7,623 nt of DNA from SURF-13 sp038924245. GTDB lineage: Bacteria > Pseudomonadota > Gammaproteobacteria > SURF-13. A model generated the notes under the pieces. It made no database searches, was not told the origin of the DNA, and saw nothing but the letters and a program-made list of their open reading frames with translations. The DNA is taken from positions 1 through 7,623 of the forward strand of contig JBCKVB010000049.1 of NCBI GenBank assembly GCA_038924245.1, read 5' to 3'. Below, in pieces: positions 1-5,305 of this stretch. Made by a program: the position numbers and the translations under genes. Each line of letters starts with the position of its first letter. The stretch's first letter is position 1.

Positions 1-168
1 GGAATCTGCATGTTTCTGTAATAGCGCCAGCCTATTTTCTATGATCCTGGCGGCTTCCTGCTCTGGGATCGGCGGCGAGGATTCACCACAAGCGCTCACC
101 GCAGCGGCAAGCATCAATGCCAAGAATAGTTTTCCGGTAGCGCGCATGCGGATATTTCTCAATGGCAT
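1..168 (-). CDS. Putative lipoprotein, N-terminal part only
   Basis: The 56 residues visible are the start of a gene that runs off the left edge. They begin with a basic stretch (R4, R7, R9, K13), then a hydrophobic core (about 14-24) and a lipobox V24-S25-A26-C27. C27 would be the lipidated residue, and G28 at +2 suggests outer-membrane sorting. The mature part starts GESSPPIPEQEAARIIENR, a proline-rich linker leading into a probable helix. I chose the ATG at 168 because GAGG lies about six bases upstream. An internal ATG at 147 would also leave a complete signal peptide. It lies 94 bp downstream of the 201-aa secreted protein on the same strand and may be co-transcribed with it. No family can be named from this much sequence. 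The lipoprotein call is fairly safe; the function is unknown. Confidence 0.72.
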   Translation of the reverse strand, partial: MPLRNIRMRATGKLFLALMLAAAVSACGESSPPIPEQEAARIIENRLALLQKHADS

Positions 169-262
169 TTTAGACCTCGCTCAGGTTCACAGCGCCCGCC
201 GATCTCGGCATGTATCCAGTTTTGTATCCCTGCTCGAATCCATCGCCGCGGATTGATCGGCA

Positions 263-868
263 TTACCGGGTGAATTGTCTTGCCAATCGTTCTTCGGCCG
301 GCGTAACGGGAAACCGCGATCGAATCTTTCCAATGCTCTTGCCTTGAACTAACCAGACGGCAGCTTGCGCTGCGGCGGCCACATCAGCATTCTTGTTTGC
401 GGTAAGGTACGCTCTGATGTTCGCCATGACTGGCGCCAATACGGGCGGAACGGAGCCAATCGAGAAGCGGTCTCGTTCGGTCGGGTTATCCTTGTCGAAA
501 TCCACGCAGAACGCTACAAAAAGCACGCCCGTTCGCACGCGAGGCCTGAGAGTGATAAACGATCTACGACCATCCGAGCTATAAGCTCCATCGCTCAAAT
601 ACACTTGAATGGCGATCATGTTCTGGCTGGAACCGGCATTGACCAGGAAAAGGGGGCGAGAGAGGTTGACATCAACACGTCTCGCTGTGGCCGTTTCGTT
701 GATCAAGTAGGCCGTAATAGCGGCGCCAGACGAACTTCCATTCCCCGCCACAGAGACCAATTGGACACGACCAGCGTCGGTCTCATCACGAAGATCGCTG
801 ATTACCGTTTGCGCTGAAAGGCTTCCGCTCAAACTCCATATTAGAACACCTACGATGATTTTGATCAT
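263..868 (-). CDS. Secreted protein of unknown function (201 aa)
   Basis: A cleavable signal peptide is clear: MIKIIVGVLIWSLSGSLSA with likely cleavage after A19, so the product should be periplasmic or secreted. Residues 30-120 look beta-rich (alternating hydrophobic strands, several NETA/NAGS/SDG turns), suggesting a beta-sandwich. The C-terminal third is more helical. Two motifs stand out: FCVDFDKDNP around C121 and AAQAAVW around Q168-W172. A lone Cys followed by a QAAVW-type motif recalls, loosely, the Cys/Gln arrangement of thioester domains, but this is only a pattern resemblance. The start is well supported by AGGGGA five bases before the ATG. That ATG overlaps the stop of the 45-aa gene upstream (ATGA), so translation is probably coupled. 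I do not recognise a named family. Confidence 0.75.
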   Translation of the reverse strand: MIKIIVGVLIWSLSGSLSAQTVISDLRDETDAGRVQLVSVAGNGSSSGAAITAYLINETATARRVDVNLSRPLFLVNAGSSQNMIAIQVYLSDGAYSSDGRRSFITLRPRVRTGVLFVAFCVDFDKDNPTERDRFSIGSVPPVLAPVMANIRAYLTANKNADVAAAAQAAVWLVQGKSIGKIRSRFPVTPAEERLARQFTR

Positions 869-1002
869 CTGCTTCCCCTAAGCGACTTGACCTGATCAGC
901 GGACATTCCATATTCAGTCCCACCCCACAACGATTGGGCGCTCGCAAGCGCATGAACAGCGAGCAGAACTAGAGCTATCGAAAAGCGTATGAGCTTGGTC
1001 AT
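865..1002 (-). CDS. Small secreted protein (45 aa), overlaps the next gene
   Basis: This short gene reads MTKLIRFSIALVLLAVHALA, then SAQSLWGGTEYGMSADQV, then KSLRGSR and a stop. The first 22 residues form a textbook signal peptide (K3, R6, hydrophobic core 7-18, ASA-Q cleavage), leaving a mature peptide of about 23 residues. AGGGTG lies nine bases before the ATG. The TGA stop shares bases with the ATG of the 201-aa secreted protein (ATGA, 865-868), which is strong evidence of translational coupling. The phrase WGG-x2-YGMSADQVKSL resembles the beginning of longer periplasmic proteins in which a GMS/T-x-x-Q/E-V helix recurs. The gene could therefore be a truncated relative of such a protein rather than an original microprotein. 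Its position just after an attC-like site fits the first gene of an integron cassette. Function unknown. Confidence 0.6.
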   Translation of the reverse strand: MTKLIRFSIALVLLAVHALASAQSLWGGTEYGMSADQVKSLRGSR

Positions 1003-1013
1003 AGTAAAGAGCA

Positions 1014-1071
1014 CCCTAGCCAAGCTAAGCGACGCGCGTTAGCGCGTCCTTGATTGAGCGACTTGTTAACT
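1014..1071 (-). repeat. attC-like integron recombination site
   Basis: On the minus strand the 58-bp element starts with the core-like AGTTAAC, continues AAGTCGCTCAATCAAG, forms a perfect 7-bp stem GACGCGC/GCGCGTC (1031-1037 with 1042-1048), then reads CGCTTAGCTTGG and ends in GCTAGGG. This follows the order of class-1-type attC sites: a RYYYAAC core with AACAA-TCG-TTCAAG, a GC-rich hairpin, CTTAA/GCT-CAAG, then a GTTRRRY core. Both outer cores are imperfect: AGTTAAC has G where a pyrimidine is expected, and GCTAGGG has C in place of T. The site starts five bases after the stop of the 118-aa lipoprotein gene, exactly where a cassette attC belongs. The attC call is by eye. A plain terminator is the alternative, but neither side has a T-run. 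Confidence 0.6.
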
Positions 1072-1075
1072 GTTG

Positions 1076-1432
1076 TTACCAACTGCGTGGGACAACTGAC
1101 ACTGTATCGTCGGTAACTTTCCAATGTGTAAGACGCTTACCCACAAGCTTTAAATACAGCGTTTTACCTACATAATCTGGGCCGGCAACTGATACCCACT
1201 GTGGATAAGCTAACACCTCATACCCGGAACCAGCCTCAGCTAAATCATAGCTCGTTCCAAGTAATGAAATGATTTGATCTTTTGATGCGCCTATTTCCAA
1301 TTGTTGGGTAGGAAATGGAGAATAATTCTGGTCATATTTATTGAAGTCCGCGTGCGCCCAGCTTGACCCGCTCGGATTGGATGCGCAGCCATTCAATACG
1401 AGCAACATCGTAACTAAACCGAAATATCTCAT
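1076..1432 (-). CDS. BamE/SmpA-like small lipoprotein
   Basis: The 118-aa product has a short signal peptide with lipobox L13-N14-G15-C16. A17 at +2 argues for the outer membrane. Residues 44-76 carry the pattern of SmpA/OmlA (BamE-fold) proteins: QLEIGASKDQIISLLGTSYD, i.e. a short strand, then a helix starting with a G-x-S/T-x-x-x-I cap and ending in LLG. The strands YEVLAYPQW, KTLYLKLVGKRLTHWKV and a final VSVVPRSW follow. Such proteins are small envelope lipoproteins, often accessory to outer-membrane assembly, but the fold is widespread and no specific role should be assumed. The start is supported by GGAG five bases before the ATG. An attC-like site follows its stop, and an integrase remnant lies upstream on the other strand, so it is probably the first cassette gene of a decayed integron. 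Confidence 0.75.
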   Translation of the reverse strand: MRYFGLVTMLLVLNGCASNPSGSSWAHADFNKYDQNYSPFPTQQLEIGASKDQIISLLGTSYDLAEAGSGYEVLAYPQWVSVAGPDYVGKTLYLKLVGKRLTHWKVTDDTVSVVPRSW

Positions 1433-1448
1433 AGTCTCTCCAAGATAG

Positions 1449-1458
1449 TTAACGTTAA
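1449..1458. repeat. TTAACGTTAA palindrome, possible attI-side core
   Basis: A perfect 10-bp palindrome lies 17 bp upstream of the lipoprotein ATG. Read on the minus strand it gives CGTTAACT, which contains GTTAACT, also present as the outer core of the attC-like site at 1065-1071. It is where a cassette/attI junction would be expected between an integrase and its first cassette. The GTTRRRY consensus is matched except for one base. This is a positional argument; the bases alone are too few to prove it. Confidence 0.3.
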
Positions 1459-1487
1459 TTAGACGACATTTTTGTCGTATAACTCAA
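1458..1487 (-). promoter_or_regulatory. Possible promoter for the 118-aa lipoprotein gene
   Basis: Reading the minus strand, TTGAGT (1482-1487) is followed after 18 bp by TCTAAT (1458-1463). This is a reasonable sigma-70-like pair that would give a leader of roughly 20 bases before the lipoprotein ATG. It lies in the AT-rich gap between the integrase remnant and the first cassette-like gene, where a cassette promoter would be useful. Neither hexamer is perfect and AT-rich DNA produces such matches by chance. Confidence 0.3.
1463..1478. repeat. Short perfect hairpin ACGACA-TTTT-TGTCGT
   Basis: A 6-bp perfect inverted repeat with a 4-base loop lies between the integrase remnant and the first cassette-like gene, inside the spacer of the proposed promoter. 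It could be a protein-binding operator, part of a decayed attI or attC site, or a chance palindrome. No T-run follows it outside the loop, so an intrinsic terminator is unlikely. Confidence 0.35.
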
Positions 1488-1516
1488 AACAATATGCCGT
1501 TCCGGAAAACGCGACA

Positions 1517-1681
1517 TCCCCTGATAAGCCACCAAAACTACTCGACCAAGCGGCCTAACGCATCCGTGTGAAGCATTACAGCAAGCGCACGGAGCAGGCT
1601 TATGTACACTGGATTAAACGCTATATTTTCTTCCACGACAAGCGCCGCAAGCTCCGAACCAGAAAAGAGCTTAATCACTTT
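1517..1681 (+). pseudogene. Integron integrase (IntI-type) remnant, N-terminal fragment
   Basis: In one plus-strand frame the DNA reads SPDKPPKLLDQAA, a TAA stop (1556-1558), then RIRVKHYSKRTEQAYVHW and IKRYIFFHDKRRK, and tails off as LRTRKELNHF. This is the N-terminal SAM-like core-binding domain of integron-type tyrosine recombinases, whose hallmark is a K-LLDQ helix followed by IR-x-KHYS-x-RTEQAYV-x-WI-x-RFI-x-FH-x-KRH. About 50 of some 320 residues survive. The in-frame stop, the loss of residues after DKR and the absence of the catalytic R-HxxR-Y domain make it inactive. The last part overlaps the 3' end of the Tat-protein gene on the other strand, marking a rearrangement junction at about 1650-1681. 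The IntI family call is confident; which integron it came from is not known. Confidence 0.78.
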
Positions 1682-2232
1682 GCTGTTCCTTTATACGTCA
1701 ACACGTTGCCGTTAGCGTCATAAATATGCTCATAGAAATTTTCATTGATGTCCTCGAATGTCAACTCGTTTCCGTTAGCATCATAAGTGCGCACCGAAAG
1801 CGGGAGCCACCATAGGGGAACTCCAGAATTAATTCCGTGCACTCCTTCTGCGTTCCTTCTCAGCGACTTAAACCATGCCTCATTCATGTCGCCCAGTGTT
1901 ACCTGTTGGATAGCCTCAAGATCGTCCCATCCTTCCTCCGGGAGGTACACAGGACGCGCCAGAATCTGGTCACGATAGGTTACGATAGACTTGAGCAGTG
2001 CTTCTTTGTACTCGGCGTCCACGGGCAAGCTAAGCACATCGCTGCGCAGCAGTGCGATTCGGGGATGCTCATGGAATGGGGGCTTCGGCACCACCACCGA
2101 CGCAGGTAACGGCACCGGCAGCTCCAAGACCTCGGGACGTGCAAGCACCAGCCGAGGCAGCGCAATAGCTGCACCGAGCCCTAGCAGGCGCGCAAGGAAC
2201 TGTCTGCGAGTGATTTTGTTAAGACCGTACAT
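1675..2232 (-). CDS. Tat-exported protein with two C-terminal YD-type repeats
   Basis: The 185-aa product begins MYGLNKITRRQFLARLLGLG and continues AAIALPRLVLA: a twin-arginine signal (T8-R9-R10-Q11-F12-L13) with hydrophobic core to about 31. Export of a folded, possibly cofactor-bearing protein to the periplasm is predicted. Residues 32-145 are unrecognised, with a proline-rich stretch (LPVPLPASVVVPKPP) and a WF/WW-containing segment. The end carries two copies of YDANGN-x-LT (about 150-158 and 171-179), 21 residues apart, close to the spacing of RHS/YD repeats. I chose ATG 2232 because GGAG lies nine bases upstream and the Tat motif is then at the usual place. A TTG at 2268 would add 12 unneeded residues. 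The C-terminus lies on top of the integrase remnant, so it may have been remodelled by a rearrangement. Function unknown. Confidence 0.7.
   Translation of the reverse strand: MYGLNKITRRQFLARLLGLGAAIALPRLVLARPEVLELPVPLPASVVVPKPPFHEHPRIALLRSDVLSLPVDAEYKEALLKSIVTYRDQILARPVYLPEEGWDDLEAIQQVTLGDMNEAWFKSLRRNAEGVHGINSGVPLWWLPLSVRTYDANGNELTFEDINENFYEHIYDANGNVLTYKGTAK
1698..1788 (-). repeat. Two 28-bp imperfect direct repeats, 63 bp apart
   Basis: Copies at 1698-1725 and 1761-1788 differ at only about five positions and lie 21 codons apart. They encode the two YDANGN-x-LT units at the end of the Tat-exported protein. High nucleotide identity, not just protein similarity, suggests a fairly recent duplication. 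Confidence 0.6.
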
Positions 2233-2309
2233 TATCGCCGTCTCCAGTATTGGAGTCTCGTTTAGCAATTTGTTTTGCGACGCTGCAAGTGAGACGAAAT
2301 TGCGTCGGT

Positions 2310-2354
2310 GAAAAAGAACTTAGCGCCCGCAAGCTGAAGCTCAAATCGGCGCTA
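2310..2354 (-). terminator. Terminator-like hairpin with T-rich tail
   Basis: On the minus strand a 7-bp perfect stem TAGCGCC/GGCGCTA (2348-2354 with 2321-2327) encloses a 20-base loop that contains a further AGCT-TC-AGCT stem. It is followed by AGTTCTTTTTC. This fits an intrinsic terminator for the peptidase operon, whose stop is about 106 bp upstream. It also lies in the leader of the Tat-protein gene, so attenuation is possible if the promoter at 2360-2389 is real. The 20-base loop is long for a classic terminator. Confidence 0.45.
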
Positions 2355-2359
2355 CATGC

Positions 2360-2389
2360 ACAATACTACCCGGGGCATGAGTTTGTCAA
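2360..2389 (-). promoter_or_regulatory. Sigma-70-like promoter upstream of the Tat-protein gene
   Basis: A consensus TTGACA (2384-2389, minus strand) is followed after 18 bp by TATTGT (2360-2365). Transcription would start near 2353, at the first base of the terminator-like stem, leaving a leader of about 120 bases before ATG 2232. The perfect -35 makes this the best promoter candidate in the window. The wide spacer and weaker -10 lower confidence. Confidence 0.45.
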
Positions 2390-2459
2390 TACAGAATAGA
2401 CCATACCCGTGACATACCCAGTCTCTTCCCGTTGCTACTGGCATACAGGTGCGTTGGCT

Positions 2460-3473
2460 TCATGGGCAGGTTCCGGGCACGAGAAACGGGTGAACGCGGT
2501 CGGCTGTGCCGGGGTGGCTGGAGAGCAGGCTGGTTTCGCCGGGGGCGCTTTTATCCAGCCGTTGCAGGATGTTGGCAAAGTGCCGGTGCGGAATGCAGCG
2601 CGCATTGAGCCAGTGCAGGGCATACGCATCGGCTTCGCGTTCCATGTCGCGCGAATAGCCATTTTGCAGCAGCAGGCTGGGCAGCCCCGCAGCCAGATCG
2701 GAGATGCTGCCGATGTCGCCGGTGACCGCAACCAGAACCACGCCCGCGCCGATGCTTTGCAGCGCCATCCGCAAACTGTGGCGATGCTGGACATGGCCCA
2801 GTTCGTGGGCGAGAATGGCCAGCACCTCCTCGTCGTGCTGGGCCAGGTTAACCAGCGCATCGGTCAGCACGACCGTGCCGCCGGGCAGCGCCATGGCATT
2901 GGCGCCGAACAGACGGCTATCGCGGAACAACAGTCGATAGGGCGGGCAGGTTTGTTTTGCACATTGCGCGGCGAGCTTTTGCGCGAGTACCTGCTGGCGT
3001 GCGGCGGACAGCGTGCTGGGCGAAAGGCTGATTTTTTCCATCAACGCCAGCGATTGCTCGCCGATACTGCGGTCCACACCGGCAGGTAGGGCGTGCGCGG
3101 CGAACTGGGCTGCGGCGGGCACACCCAAACGTAGCACGGCAAGCATGATGAGCACCGAAATTGCCAGCGCGGCGATGGCGTAGCCAAGACGGCTTTCCAG
3201 GTGGCGCGCCCAGCGTTCGGGACGATTGGATTGCGTGGCGGCGGCGAGCTCAGCGAGTGCCGCGTGGTCGGCGCTGTGCAGCTCGCGCGCATCGGGAAGA
3301 TGCACCACGCCGCGCGCCGCGCCGACCGGCGGTGCGGCGACGACTTCCACGAGCGCAAAAGCGAGCGCGATTCCTTCACCCTCGATGTGCAGTTGTCCGG
3401 CCTCGATGAAGGCCATGACGGGATGGGCGCGCGAGGTGCGGCCGTCGAAAAAATCGCCGGGGAAGCGTGTCAC
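2460..3473 (-). CDS. M48-family membrane zinc metallopeptidase
   Basis: The 337-aa protein carries the M48 signature H223-E224-L-G-H227 (zinc ligands H223, H227; catalytic E224) and the third ligand E280 in EREADAYA. Other family blocks are present: NAMALPGGTVVLTDALV (192-208) and SSHPGTADRVHPF near the end. An N-terminal domain of about 90 residues (DFFDGRTSRAHPVMAFIEAG) matches the extra domain on M48 enzymes paired with YjgN; I believe this is DUF7092. A single membrane segment follows at about 96-118, with the peptidase domain probably in the periplasm. M48 enzymes of this type take part in envelope protein quality control; the substrate here is unknown. The GTG start at 3473 overlaps the YjgN TGA stop (GTGA), with GGGGTG just upstream, indicating coupled translation. 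Confidence 0.92.
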   Translation of the reverse strand: MTRFPGDFFDGRTSRAHPVMAFIEAGQLHIEGEGIALAFALVEVVAAPPVGAARGVVHLPDARELHSADHAALAELAAATQSNRPERWARHLESRLGYAIAALAISVLIMLAVLRLGVPAAAQFAAHALPAGVDRSIGEQSLALMEKISLSPSTLSAARQQVLAQKLAAQCAKQTCPPYRLLFRDSRLFGANAMALPGGTVVLTDALVNLAQHDEEVLAILAHELGHVQHRHSLRMALQSIGAGVVLVAVTGDIGSISDLAAGLPSLLLQNGYSRDMEREADAYALHWLNARCIPHRHFANILQRLDKSAPGETSLLSSHPGTADRVHPFLVPGTCP

Positions 3474-4450
3474 GTCACCCCGATACTGACATCGAACAGG
3501 TCGCCAATTTCGGCGCCGGTGGCGGTGCTGCCTTGCTGCTGGCCGGCGATGAACTGTCCCAGGTCGGTGGGCCCGGCAACGGTCAGGTGAGCCGCACGGT
3601 AACGGGCCAGACGCACCTTGGCCCAGGGGATGAAGATGCCGACGGTGAGCACAATCAAGACCAGATTCGACAGATAAATCCAGATCAGGTCGCGGGCGCG
3701 TTGGCTGGACTTGAAACCGACTGGCCCCAGTGTGGTCGAGTTGTAGAGCAGGTTGGCGGTGCGCGCCATGATTAGGGCGCTGACGACGATGAGAATCATC
3801 AGAAGATAGAACGTTACTATGCCGGTCAAGAGGGCAAGCGGCAGCAGCATCAACATCAAGGCGATACTTGCGATACTCAGCAGATACACCCCACAGAACG
3901 GTCTGGACGTGCCCTGATAGCGCGCGGCGGTCTGGCCGTACACCGTGTTTTCGGCGATGAATTTGACTCGCCGGTAGGCGAGGTAAGGCAGGATCAGGCC
4001 GAGCGTGAGGATGATCAGAAGTTGCAGACCAATATAAATGCGAGCGGCCTCACCGACCGTGCCGGTGAAATCGAAGCGCAATCCGCGGTAGGCGCTCATC
4101 CGTGCACGGAAGCGTAGGCCCGACACCACGATCCAAGGCAGGGCAATAAAAAAGGCGACCAACAACGCAATGGCGAGCATCGGCGCGAAATAGCTGGTCG
4201 CGTAATACGCCACCAGTGCCGCCAGTGCGCTCAGCCGTCCTTTGAGTATCTGTATCGGCGAGGCGAGGTAGGAAAACGCCTGGTTGTCGAGCAGGGTGTG
4301 CCCGTAAAACCAGCGCAAGGTACGCACCTTGGCCCAGGCCGAATAGATGCCGAGGGTACAGAGCGTGAGCGCAATGTTGACGATCCAGATGACGAAATAC
4401 TCGCCGCCGCGACCGGTGAACTGCATCGGATAGTGCTGGGTGTTGGACAT
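3470..4450 (-). CDS. YjgN family (DUF898) multi-pass inner-membrane protein
   Basis: The 326-aa protein is recognisable from MQFTGRGGEYFVIWIVN followed by TLGIYSAWAKVRTLRWFYGHT near the N-terminus, and the matching half-repeat at about 263-290 (DLIWIYLSNLVLIVLTVGIF with IPWAKVRLARYRAAH). The duplicated TLGIYSAWAKVR / TVGIFIPWAKVR phrases are the DUF898 hallmark. Six or more hydrophobic helices lie at about 20-37, 74-90, 90-112, 138-158, 190-235 and 265-285. The molecular function of the family is not established. YjgN genes very often sit directly before an M48 peptidase, as here. The start ATG at 4450 has GAGG only two bases upstream, which is close, but no later ATG is better placed and the family N-terminus is complete. 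Confidence 0.92.
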   Translation of the reverse strand: MSNTQHYPMQFTGRGGEYFVIWIVNIALTLCTLGIYSAWAKVRTLRWFYGHTLLDNQAFSYLASPIQILKGRLSALAALVAYYATSYFAPMLAIALLVAFFIALPWIVVSGLRFRARMSAYRGLRFDFTGTVGEAARIYIGLQLLIILTLGLILPYLAYRRVKFIAENTVYGQTAARYQGTSRPFCGVYLLSIASIALMLMLLPLALLTGIVTFYLLMILIVVSALIMARTANLLYNSTTLGPVGFKSSQRARDLIWIYLSNLVLIVLTVGIFIPWAKVRLARYRAAHLTVAGPTDLGQFIAGQQQGSTATGAEIGDLFDVSIGVT

Positions 4451-4475
4451 GGCCTCTACTTAACGGTGTGAGTGA

Positions 4476-4877
4476 TTACCGGACATGGGGGTCCTCAAAA
4501 ACTTTCGAACGCATCTTCTCTCGTTCTTCGGTGGAGGCTCGCCGATACTCCCGCATACCCGCAAAGTGCCCGCCGAACTCTGGCTCGAGCCCCTGATCTA
4601 TGCGGGCCATCATCCGGGCGCGCCGCTTGTTCACCGGCGACAACTCATCGAAGTGCAGATCAGCTCGATCTACCCCTTCTACTACAGGGGCGAGTTGAGA
4701 GGCCGCGTACGGGTCCTCACTGTAGATAGATTCCCCATGAGAATAATAAGAAATGGCAATGACTGCCAAGAGGAAGAATGCTGCCCCCAGTGACAATAAG
4801 GCTCTGGCCTTCGCTTCAACTGAGAATAAGGCTCTGGCCTTCGCCTTAACAAGGAATAGCTTTCTCAAGATTTCCAT
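4476..4877 (-). CDS. Hypothetical single-pass membrane protein (133 aa)
   Basis: The protein has a basic N-terminus with two near-identical decapeptides (KAKARALFSV, EAKARALLSL; residues 11-30). One membrane helix follows (about 29-45, LSLGAAFFLLAVIAISYY). The soluble tail is charged and helix-prone, with ARMMARIDQGLEPEFGGHFAGM and a terminal EEREKMRSKVFEDP. The positive N-terminus suggests it stays inside, with the tail in the periplasm. The stop is 25 bp before the YjgN start with no terminator between, so it is probably the first gene of that operon. The ATG at 4877 has AGAGG directly against it, an unusually short spacing. A TTG three codons later would be nine bases from the same GAGG and is a possible true start. 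I do not recognise a family. Confidence 0.62.
   Translation of the reverse strand: MEILRKLFLVKAKARALFSVEAKARALLSLGAAFFLLAVIAISYYSHGESIYSEDPYAASQLAPVVEGVDRADLHFDELSPVNKRRARMMARIDQGLEPEFGGHFAGMREYRRASTEEREKMRSKVFEDPHVR
4795..4844. repeat. 30-bp tandem duplication inside the 133-aa gene
   Basis: The 20-mer beginning AATAAGGCTCTGG occurs identically at 4795-4814 and 4825-4844, giving a 30-bp period. Ten codons per unit keep the frame, so the protein gains an extra AKARAL decapeptide at its cytoplasmic N-terminus. A degraded third unit may lie at 4855-4865. Confidence 0.8.
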
Positions 4878-4943
4878 CCTCTAAGGATAGCACCTTGATA
4901 CTTGTAGCTATACCCCGTGGGCGCGTTGGGGAGATTTCCTATA

Positions 4944-4963
4944 ACACGCACGCGCGCGCGTAC
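4944..4963. other. Alternating purine-pyrimidine tract, Z-DNA prone
   Basis: Twenty bases alternate strictly between purine and pyrimidine. They include (CG)5 at 4951-4960 and a 12-bp perfect palindrome at 4950-4961. The tract lies in the 98-bp gap between the end of the mobile-element-like block and the 133-aa gene. Such tracts favour Z-DNA and can be unstable; any role is unproven. Confidence 0.6.
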
Positions 4964-4975
4964 TGCTAGGGGAAC

Positions 4976-5239
4976 TCACACAAGGTTGTGCCCGGAGGGT
5001 AGCTCTCGGCCTGCATCACCCAGCAGTTCCTTTGTGGCCGTGCCGTCGGCAATACGCTTACCTAGGAAGTCTAGAATGGCGGCGCAGACGCTTGGATGCT
5101 TGACTCGGATGCCGTTCTGCCCCAGCCACCAAATCAAGCGGCGCAGGGGAACGGATGCGATTGGGCACCCCTGGTACTGCCCGGCGGGCATGGCCACGTT
5201 GTCAGGCCATACCATGTCGGTGGTTGTGTTGTCAGTCAT
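4976..5239 (-). CDS. Small protein with DUF3820-like motif (87 aa)
   Basis: Residues 17-40 read MPAGQYQGCPIASVPLRRLI then WWLG. This resembles the short module MPFGKYKG-x-x-I-x-x-VP-x-x-YL-x-WL of DUF3820 and of the C-terminus of some exonuclease X proteins. It is followed by the usual helix (HPSVCAAILDFLGKR, 48-62). The role of the module is not established; it is frequent in phage and mobile-element proteins. I chose the ATG at 5239 because AAGGAGG lies 11 bases upstream. An in-frame GTG at 5305, abutting the previous gene's stop (TAAGTG), would add 22 residues but has no visible ribosome site. It follows the zinc-ribbon gene after 66 bp and is probably in the same transcript. No functional name is warranted. 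Confidence 0.62.
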   Translation of the reverse strand: MTDNTTTDMVWPDNVAMPAGQYQGCPIASVPLRRLIWWLGQNGIRVKHPSVCAAILDFLGKRIADGTATKELLGDAGRELPSGHNLV

Positions 5240-5305
5240 TTTAGGTAATCCCTCCTTTCGCAGTAGCGGCGGCGCCGCCTGTTCTATAAGCTCCTGTACG
5301 GACAC

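Noticed and set aside
365..817. 150-aa plus-strand frame
   Set aside because: Antisense to the 201-aa secreted protein, which has a signal peptide, a ribosome site and a coupled upstream gene.
1029..1048. GC-rich hairpin read as an intrinsic terminator
   Set aside because: No T-run follows on either strand, and the flanking bases fit an attC site better.
2233..2268. TTG start giving a 197-aa Tat protein
   Set aside because: It would place 12 extra residues before the Tat signal, while the ATG at 2232 has GGAG at a proper distance and puts the RR motif at the usual position.
2409..3089. 226-aa open frame on the plus strand
   Set aside because: It lies fully opposite the M48 peptidase, whose HELGH and other motifs prove the minus frame; long antisense frames are expected in GC-rich coding DNA.
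5240..5305. GTG start giving a 109-aa DUF3820-like protein
   Set aside because: No ribosome site precedes it and it abuts the previous stop; the ATG at 5239 has AAGGAGG upstream.
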